From Lineus longissimus (lineage: Eukaryota; Nemertea; Pilidiophora; Heteronemertea; Lineidae): DNA of 64,000 bases. This document shows positions 57,343-64,000 of this stretch, one piece after another (positions within the stretch are counted from its first letter, which is position 1; each line of letters begins with the position of its first letter). The position numbers and the translations under genes are program-made. The notes under the pieces are model-generated. The model was not told the DNA's origin. It worked only from the letters and a program-made list of their open reading frames with translations, and ran no database searches. The stretch lies in the NCBI RefSeq assembly GCF_910592395.1, contig NC_088321.1:3038001-3102000 (forward strand), written 5' to 3'.

Positions 57343-57370
57343 AAAAATCAATGGTGGTCTTGTCTCATAC

Positions 57371-57490
57371 CAGACACGACAATCCAAACATACCATCTTT
57401 GGTCAAATATTTTTTCACCAGGTAAAAAAGTACATGTGTCACTAAATTAAAAATCCACGAAGCTTTCATCCATAATCAATCCCGGTGAAT
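57371..57490. other. Nothing recognised
   Basis: Short flank between the MITE and the tRNA-like sequences. Confidence 0.3.
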
Positions 57491-57496
57491 TTTTCC

Positions 57497-57568
57497 TAGC
57501 TCAGCCGGAAGAGTGAATTAATATCTTCTAAGCCAGAGGTCCTGGGTTCAATCCCTGGAATGACCTGT
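57497..57568 (+). mobile_element. tRNA-derived SINE-like sequence 1
   Basis: TAGCTCAGCCGGAAGAGTG (A-box/D-arm-like), CTTCTAAGCCAGAGGTC and GGGTTCAATCCC (B box) at tRNA spacing. The anticodon stem does not pair well. It shares CAG(A/G)GGTC and ATGACC with the next one. Confidence 0.5.
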
Positions 57569-57754
57569 TACATTTGGCGCCAATCGTGGTTAAATGGTAA
57601 TAATAATCTATTTCCTCGATGCTGGGAATGAATTTGCTGATTAATTAACTCTTTGAATCTCGGAAGAAGAACACGATTATGAAGACACAACTTTCCCGAA
57701 CGGGGGAGTATTTAGTGGTGGCATAGTATATAGCCCTGGCTAGTGGGAATTTCC

Positions 57755-57826
57755 CTATGGCCCAGTCGGTAGACAGAGTGATAACTTATTAACCAGGGGT
57801 CATGGGTCCAATCCCCGGCATGACCC
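57755..57826 (+). mobile_element. tRNA-derived SINE-like sequence 2
   Basis: TGGCCCAGTCGGTAGACAGAG, AACTTATTAACCAGGGG and GGGTCCAATCCCCGGCATGA, the same layout as the copy 260 bp upstream; probably the same family. Confidence 0.5.
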
Positions 57827-57829
57827 AGG

Positions 57830-59160
57830 TGCTTTTCGTCTGTTACAATAATCACGCAAAAAATAGTGAGTATTTATCATTGTTATGAGAGTAAGTGCTG
57901 TGAGAACATTACGATGTAGTTTATAGTATATTTACCGCATTATCGGATTTCTTCTTCTTTTATCTCATTGACATTATTCGGACATCTTCAACGGCAAGAA
58001 TATTTATTGATGTTATTATCAACTAAGCAGACAACCATTTTTAGGTGGCAACATGGGGTTGATAAGTGTGTACTCTCCAAGAAAATAAGACTAGACTGTG
58101 CTATTTAATAAGATCTAATTTAGTGATCACTCTTTGAGACAACAAGAAGAGCGAAACGTGGATTTATAGATGATCCCGGTGATAATGAAATGATTGTGAA
58201 TTTACACCTGCAGGCGTGCTGAAACTAATAAACGCACCGAAGAACATTATAGCTCAATGTAAAAAATATTTCAGACGCAAACAAGTTGCTTTTCCATGCC
58301 CATGCTTTCTGCTCATTTAGAAAGAGGGATCACTAAATTAGCTCTCAATATAAAGAGCCTGTTAGTTTCTCTCTTACTTCTTTAGATTGTGCCGTATTAA
58401 GTAGAGCAGTGCAATAATGACCCTGAAAATGGATCGGAGGCATGTGCCAGTCGAAGATGACGTTTTATGATCAATCAGGGGTCAGCACTGTGTATGGCCT
58501 CGATTTAAACATTCGTTCTGGGCATGGGGTGTGGTTTTTAAAATGTAGTGAATCTAAACTCGTCCATTTTACCTTATTGTGAACAAAAGAGCAGCTTGGC
58601 CTACAGATTTTCTTTCTAAGATATAGCAAGACGTGTTCACCCGGTTTACGAAACTGTTATCATATGCGTCAACTTTTTTTCTACTGATTTAAGCCTGTGA
58701 AGTTGGTAAGCTGTGAAACAATTAGACGTGATGAATGGCGATCACAAAAAAGGCATCCGAAATGTGGGTAGTAAGCGGTGGTGCCCCCTATCATCACCTA
58801 GGTCATTCAAATGCCGCCACTACTGTATTGTTTGTCAGCATCACTCCGAAAACACGAAACATGAAAATGTTTGGCCTTGTGAATCATATTAGCCTCGGAG
58901 AAGTCAATCAGCGTCTTGTTGTGAATCATCGGGATCCGCTTAAAAAATCCAGAAAATATCAGGTTTATAGATAATTGCTCGCTTCCCCCTGCGAGGCACA
59001 CTGATGAACTCAGAATAATATGTATGCATCTTCAAGTGATTTCTCGCCAAAACATCGACAAAGTTAACGGACTGTCCCGAAGATTTCCGAATGAGCACCT
59101 TGAATATCTGACAAACATAAACAAAGATGGTGATTGGTTGAAGACAAAAGCACTTGTGGA
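57830..59160. other. Mostly unrecognised; small inverted repeat near 58115 and 58320
   Basis: CTAATTTAGTGATCACTCTTT at 58117 is complementary to AAAGAGGGATCACTAAATTAG at 58321 with one mismatch; the rest shows nothing. Confidence 0.4.
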
Positions 59161-59227
59161 AAATGAATGAATGAATGAATGAATGAATGTTACACTTATA
59201 GGGCGCCTTTCCGTGGTAGCACCACGC

Positions 59228-61189
59228 TCAAAGCGCCACCTCCCCGAATAATCGATTAAAAAGCAGAGTTTTTAATTGTTTTTTGAACATTGTCTCTGGC
59301 TGGGACCTCAGTTCAAGTGAAAGTTTATTCCAGAGGTACGGGCCGCACCTTGAAAAGCTGCGGTCACCGTACCTCGATCTGGTCCGCTTGACCTGAAGGG
59401 TCTTGAAAGTGGCTGACCTAGTGCGACCTTCTGTTTCCAGGAGGAGGTCATTGAGTTACTCCGGTCCGACACCATTTAGTGACTTGTGGATCACACACAG
59501 AACTTTGAATTCAATCCTGGCTTTGATGGGAAGCCAGTGTAGCTCCTTGAGTAAGGGGGTTACATGGTCAAATTTCTTTGCGCGACATATCAGCCTTACT
59601 GCCATATTTTGCACCCGTTGCAACGGTGCAAGAGTCGTGTCAGGCAGACCGTATAGAATTCCATTGTTGGAATCAAGCCTTGATGTAATGAAGGCTTGGA
59701 CCAGTCTTTCAGCACTGCGTTTGTCCAAGAATTTCCTAATGCGGCCGATCTTATATAGACTGGCGACGGCGGCTTTGCAAGTCATTTTTACCTGCATGCG
59801 CATGCTCATGTCCCCTTCCAACCATGCCCCCAAATCCTTAACACACTTGGAACACTGAATCCAGACACCGTCAATGTTGATCCCCGGTATAGAGCCCGAT
59901 CCCCTGGCGCTGACAAAGTTAGCCATGTCGGTCTTTGGCGCATTAAGGGCAAGCATGTTTTTTGAAAGCCACGTTTTTATATTCCTAATACCATCCTCCA
60001 TGCTTGTAACCAACGCTGTACATTGGGACTCGTCACCACGGCGAGCCGACTTCAACAGCTGATTGTCATCAGCAAACAGCTGATACGGAATACTGCACCT
60101 GTGCATCACGTCGCCTAGAGGAATTGTGTAGATTGTAAATAGGACCGGGCCGAGAACTGAACCTTGTGGAACGCCAAATTCCAATGAAACACGATCAGAA
60201 AAAACACCACAGATTGTCACCGAGAGCTGTCTGTCCTCAAGGTAGGATTTAAACCAATCGAATGCAGATTCAGTCAATCCAATCCTATTTCGTAGTCGAT
60301 CCAAAAGTAGGGCGTGGTCAACCGTATCAAATGCGGCTGAGAGATCAAGAAGTACTAAAAGCACTTCATCCCCAACATCCAGGGATGTAAGGATCTCATC
60401 CGTAACTTTAAGAAGGACCGTTTCCGTACTATGTCCCTGTCTATAAGCGGACTGATTAGGATCAAATAACTGGTTCGATAACATATGATCCCTGAGACGT
60501 ACCGCGATGATCCTTTCGATAAGCTTGGACAGGTATGTCATGTTTGAGACCGGTCTATAATTGCCGAGCTCATCCTTATCCAGCGATGGTTTTTTCAGTA
60601 ACTGTTTCACAAGGGCAAATTTTAGCGCAGTGGGAAGATGGCCTTGCTGAAGAGATTTATTGATAATGGCAACAAGCACCGGCAGAAGAGAACCTATGCA
60701 GTCCTTCAATAGGGTTGTGGGAATAGGATCCTGCGCACAACTCTTGGACGGGAGCGACAGGACAAGCTTCCTAACCTCATCTACAGTGGTAGGTGTGAAG
60801 CTGTCAAGGATTGGAATATTCCCGTTCCCCTGGTCATCCAGAAGTTGGTCTCCTTCGGACTCCGCATTACGTAAATCCAATCTCTCCCGAATCCCAGAGA
60901 TCTTATTCATGAAGAAACTACAAAAGTTATCCGCTAGTTCCTTAGGATCCTTGTGATCTGGCAATGGTAATGAAGGCACTTTACCAAGGAGCTCATTGAC
61001 CGTGGAAAACAAGTTCTTGCTGCTACCAGTCTCTATCCTCGACCTATGGTACTGCAATTTTGCACTGTCTATTAGATCACAGACCACTTGACTTTGAGCA
61101 CGAAAGAGTTGCCGATTTATCTCTGTACGTTCTTTTCTCCATCTACGCTCCAGCTTACGTCTAGCTAACCGGGATTGGCGAATCTCATC
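59228..61189 (-). pseudogene. LINE reverse transcriptase (C-terminal two thirds of ORF2)
   Basis: RT motifs in order: ELGNYRPVSNMTYLSKLIER (finger), QSAYRQGHSTET, VLLDLSAAFDTVDH (first palm aspartates), GVPQGSVLGPVLF, YQLFADDNQLL (catalytic FADD), then LHWLPIKARIEFKVL. After the TAA at 59456 the frame continues with LNDLLLETEGRTRS, YGDRSFSRCGPYLWNKLS and FKKQLKTLLFNRLF, the usual CR1-type tail. The apparent start codon lies in the inserted repeat and is not the natural start. RT and endonuclease of this clade copy by target-primed reverse transcription. Confidence 0.9.
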
Positions 61190-61204
61190 CGAAAACCGGT
61201 TCAT

Positions 61205-61408
61205 CCCCATTTCGCCTACACCCATTTCGCCTACAAAATTTACCCATTTCGCTACTCACCATTTCGCCTGGACCCATTTCGCCTATTCACCATTTCGCAT
61301 ATTACCCATTTCGCCTACTCACCATTTCGCCTACTCACCATTTCGCCAACACCCATTTCGCCTATTCACCATTTCGCCTATTACCCATTTCGCCTACATC
61401 ATTTCGAA
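61205..61408. repeat. Minisatellite CACCATTTCGCCTA/ACCCATTTCGCCT (left arm)
   Basis: About 13 modules of 14-16 bp. Confidence 0.9.
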
Positions 61409-61714
61409 TGTTTTATGATAGTGACTTCAAATTCAAAAGATGTAATGACCATTTGTAAAGCCAAGCTCCACAATGAAGATATCCTGTAGGGCAGCGCTTG
61501 GTTGTACCAAGATGTAAAGAAACAGGCCAAGACTCTTGGGTTCTTCACTTACAAATATTCATAATTGAAATGATGAAAAGCCCCCCCCCCCTCGCCTTTA
61601 TAACCCCTTGAAAATGGAAGTACTAGTATGTCGGCAATTGACCCGAACACATCAATATCTACATGTTGAAGAGTGACCTTCCCTCCCCCCACCCCCAATT
61701 AAGTGAAGTGAAGA
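61409..61714. other. Foldback core, non-coding
   Basis: C-rich tracts near 61581 and 61683; no recognisable feature. Confidence 0.4.
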
Positions 61715-62112
61715 GAGACAAGACCACCATTGAATATTCATAGGTTGGAGGTTCCAGACCTATAAATTTGACGCGAGTGTGTTTTCAACTGTCAAGTGCT
61801 TATTTGGAGAGGTATTGGAAAGATATTTGGTATGGCAAGTCTACAGATAAAAATAATTTTTTTGATGAAATAGTAAATTTTGAGATTTGGCTGAAAACAG
61901 TGGAAATATCATGGTCTCTCAAATTTGTCCAATTTGAAGAAAAAAAATTCGTGGACAACCACCAGTTCTAATAAAATTTCACCATTTACTCGCCTGACTG
62001 TCTGGAATGTCATATCCAAATTTCAGATCCACAACCCGAAGCATTGCGAGGCGGTCGAACTGTGACAATTTAACTGCAAAAAGGCTTAAAAAATCAATGG
62101 TGGTCTTGTCTC
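61715..62112. mobile_element. MITE family copy 2 (398 bp), TSD AAGA
   Basis: GAGACAAGACCACCATTGA at 61715 and its exact complement ending at 62112; AAGA at 61711-61714 and 62113-62116. It is the uninterrupted version of 53551-57366 and gives empty sites for both insertions there. Confidence 0.88.
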
Positions 62113-62247
62113 AAGAGGCCGGGTTGGAATGATAAAGTATGGTAAAGTTTAACTGGGAAATATACTATAATATAAAGGAAAAAAACCAAGCTCAACAATT
62201 CGTAAAATTGTTCAAATGTCCAGCGCACACCACTCTTTTCCTTTTTA

Positions 62248-62497
62248 GTAGGCGAAATGGTGAGTAGGCGAAATGGTGAGTAGGCGAAATGGTGAGTAGG
62301 CGAAATGGTGAGTAGGCGAAATGGTGAGTAGGCGAAATGGTGAATAGGCGAAGTGGGTGTAGGCGAAATGGTGAGTAGGCGAAATGGGGGTAGGCGAAAT
62401 GGGGGTAGGCAAAATGGGTGTAGGCGAAATGGGTAATAGGCGAAATGGGTGTAGGCGAAATGGGTGTAGGCGAAATGGGTGTAGGCGAAATGGGGGT
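62248..62497. repeat. Minisatellite TAGGCGAAATGG(TGAG/GTG) (right arm)
   Basis: About 16 modules, complementary to the left arm. Outer modules are GGGTG-type and inner ones GTGAG-type in both arms. Confidence 0.9.
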
Positions 62498-62511
62498 ACA
62501 CCCCGAAAACC

Positions 62512-63187
62512 ATGGAATATTGGGTTTCACAATCACCGAACGCGTGATCTCGGGTGCATGTTTATTGAGAATATCCCTGAGAACAGAGTCATATTGGTCA
62601 ACTAATGCATCCAAGTCATCGTGGGGATTCAAGACCAAACTAGAGTTCTCTATATCTGCGCGGAACGCTTCACTGTTTATGTCCTTTATCTTCCTTGACG
62701 TGACCGATTTCCGGAGTTGAGGTGGTTTCGCAATCCGAAGGCCACCATGAACCGCAAAGTGGTCCGGTGGCAGTGATGGATCCACCAGTAGATCCTGAAT
62801 GAATCCACTAGCAGCACTGCGGGTGATAACAAGGTCGAGAATGTGCCCCTTAATGTGCGTTGGCTCCTTGACATGTTGAGTGAGGTTAAATGAGTCCAGA
62901 AGTTGCTCAAAATTCCGCACATGCGTGTCATCCTGCTTATCCATATGGATATTGAAGTCCCCTGTAATCAGTAGATACTCGGCAGTGGACACGACACGTT
63001 CCAAAAGTAATGCAAACTCTTGAATGAATTCATTGACGCATCTTGGATAAGGATCCGGTCTGTAGATGACAATGGCATGAATTGCATTGGAGCCGGAAGT
63101 TACGATTCCATCAATACATTCGAAGTGCCGATAAGTGGGTACTTTATTGCGTGCAAATAAAATCTCGTGCAAATAAAAACACTTCAA
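62512..63187 (-). pseudogene. LINE apurinic-type endonuclease (partial)
   Basis: Minus strand: AIHAIVIYRPDPYPR, LITGDFNIHMD (catalytic GDFN), HILDLVITRSA and PSLPPDHFAVHGGL (the terminal D-H pair), then the linker to RT. The first half of the domain is absent; homology fades near 63190. The open frame running on into the insertion (to 62192) is chance. Confidence 0.85.
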
Positions 63188-63190
63188 AAT

Positions 63191-63598
63191 ACACGAACTG
63201 CATGAATTGTTTACTACTTGTTCATGGTTGGGTCGTCCCCAAATGTCCCGGGTTCTATGTATTCAGCATGATGAAGTTCTATGCACCCGACTAACATTAT
63301 TTTTTCACGATAAACGTAATGGCGTCATTGTTGTTACCGTTGTAGACAGAGATGCAATCTACAGGCTTAGAGATGCGCTGCACTTTCCTATCTTGAAGTG
63401 CAAAAATTAGACATTAGTTAAAAGCGAGGAAGCATTGTGCGTTTTAAGGTGCATAATCATTGGCCTGTAATGACCTTCTGAACCGATCATTGAAACGTCA
63501 GGCGATGTGTGGAACTTTAAAAAGATAAGAGTTTTAAAGAGATATCTGTATCAGTATTGAAAACGACAGGGTCAGGTTACGGCTTTTTGCTTCATACA
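63191..63598. other. Nothing recognised
   Basis: Upstream of the LINE truncation point; short frames only. Confidence 0.35.
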
Positions 63599-63663
63599 GA
63601 ATCCATATCGGATCTCGGATCTCGGATTTCGGATTTCAGATTTCAGATTTCGGATCTCGGATG
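63599..63663. repeat. GGATCTC/GGATTTC heptamer microsatellite
   Basis: About nine degenerate heptamers. Confidence 0.85.
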
Positions 63664-63807
63664 ATCCTTCCCGGCTTTCGTAGAACACAGCTCTGGAGCG
63701 CATTCCAACCACCTGCGAGCAGGAAATCATGAAGGAAACCTTATTTGGTAACCAAGGCATTCCGAGCTGATGGCGGTATATAAACCCAGGGCAAGCCTGG
63801 GAAAGAC

Positions 63808-63852
63808 ATTCAATTCATTCAATTCAATTCAATTCAATTCATTCATTCAATT
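63808..63852. repeat. ATTCA pentamer microsatellite
   Basis: CATTCAATTCATTCAATTCA-type run followed by unrecognised sequence to the window end. Confidence 0.85.
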
Positions 63853-64000
63853 TTATTCTCGACTTGTATGGATTATTACTTCTCCAATGTATGAGCTGCT
63901 TCAATCTTGTGGTTATTCAATCTGCTTCTTCTTTCAACCTTCTACAGTGTACATTGTACTTGAAACATTTACATACTAGTACAGAAGGGTACTAGAACAG

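Larger units (their letters stand above)
53551..57366. mobile_element. MITE family copy 1 (TIR GAGACAA...; TSD ATAC) with two nested insertions
   Basis: Left end GAGACAATGCCATCAATGA (53551), right end TCAATGGTGGTCTTGTCTC (57348-57366), flanked by ATAC (53547-53550, 57367-57370). Without the insertions 53628-54412 and 54775-57342 it is about 0.45 kb and aligns along its length with copy 2 at 61715-62112. Non-coding; superfamily unknown (4-bp duplications occur in several). Confidence 0.85.
61199..62502. mobile_element. Foldback element of GGCGAAATGG repeats, 9-bp TSD CCGAAAACC
   Basis: The termini GGTTCATCCCCATTTCGCC and GGCGAAATGGGGGTACACC are inverted (GGT then CCCCATTTCGCC). CCGAAAACC is present at 61190-61198 and 62503-62511. 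Both arms are tandem arrays of ~15-bp modules in opposite orientation (61205-61408 and 62248-62497), with a non-coding centre holding MITE copy 2. Same architecture and TSD length as the element at 24734-29386, but a different module. Confidence 0.9.
59162..63190 (-). mobile_element. CR1/L2-like LINE, 5'-truncated, split by a foldback insertion
   Basis: On the minus strand: endonuclease part (63187 to about 62512), foldback insertion (61199-62502), RT part (61189 to 59228), then a short 3'UTR (GGCGCCCTATAAGTGTAACA) and a CATT tail (59162-59189). Taking out the insertion joins PNIPWFS to DEIRQ in frame. The N-terminal half of the endonuclease and any ORF1 are missing. One nonsense codon, TAA (59456-59458), separates the main frame from the last ~75 codons, which end at TGA (59228-59230). 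Confidence 0.9.

Noticed and set aside
57497-57826. Functional tRNA genes
   Set aside because: B boxes are good but anticodon and acceptor stems pair poorly; SINE or pseudogene fits better.
62248-62497. CRISPR-like array
   Set aside because: Direct 15-bp modules without unique spacers, in a eukaryotic foldback element.
62192-62511. Continuation of the LINE endonuclease frame into TPISP repeats
   Set aside because: Translation of the foldback minisatellite; the true frame resumes beyond the insertion.

Overview
This window is eukaryotic, intron-bearing and rich in transposable elements. It has no bacterial-style operons, no rRNA and no convincing functional tRNA gene. The mix of elements (KDZ-type transposase, BEL/Pao, CR1/L2-like LINEs, non-autonomous foldback DNA elements, and a tandem-unit element with GGCTCACC-type ends and CGTCGTC tracts) looks like a marine invertebrate, either a non-vertebrate deuterostome or a lophotrochozoan. 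The species cannot be named from the sequence alone.

Layout. 1-8722 (+): a decayed, multi-exon KDZ-family transposase gene that runs off the left edge. A 3.8 kb tandem-unit element lies in its introns, and a CR1-like LINE fragment interrupts one exon between two adjacent codons. 10482-15691 (+): six phase-consistent exons of a protein with a coiled coil and a kinase-like C-terminus, disrupted by a stop and a homopolymer frameshift; a 2.4 kb foldback element sits in one intron. 17485-34428 (-): a convergent gene ending in a chromodomain. Its exons fall in two phase-consistent blocks plus a possible homeodomain-like exon, with three in-frame stops seen. Its introns hold a LINE fragment, a 635-bp inverted repeat pair, a tandem duplication with a TIR element inside one copy, a 4.65 kb foldback element with a 9-bp target duplication, and a 1.6 kb TIR element with an 8-bp duplication. 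34.4-42.6 kb: mostly unrecognised sequence with hairpins and poly-G/C tracts. 42634-50914: a complete, apparently young BEL/Pao retrotransposon with LTRs identical by eye and one 2223-residue open frame. 51-59 kb: tRNA-derived SINE-like sequences and a small TIR element (53551-57366) carrying two further insertions. 59164-63190 (-): a CR1/L2-like LINE split by a foldback element, which itself holds a second copy of the small TIR element.

The three protein-coding remnants (transposase, kinase-like, chromodomain) lie side by side, the first two in tandem and the third convergent. All have normal splice signals and scattered stops. One hypothesis, not proof, is that they are genes of one large old KDZ-type transposon. 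The clearest new observations are several precisely bounded non-autonomous DNA element families whose target-site duplications, and in some cases empty sites, can be read inside the window. A ~300-bp tandem unit also carries both a DR3-type AGGTCA pair and a CTCF-core-like motif in nearly every copy.
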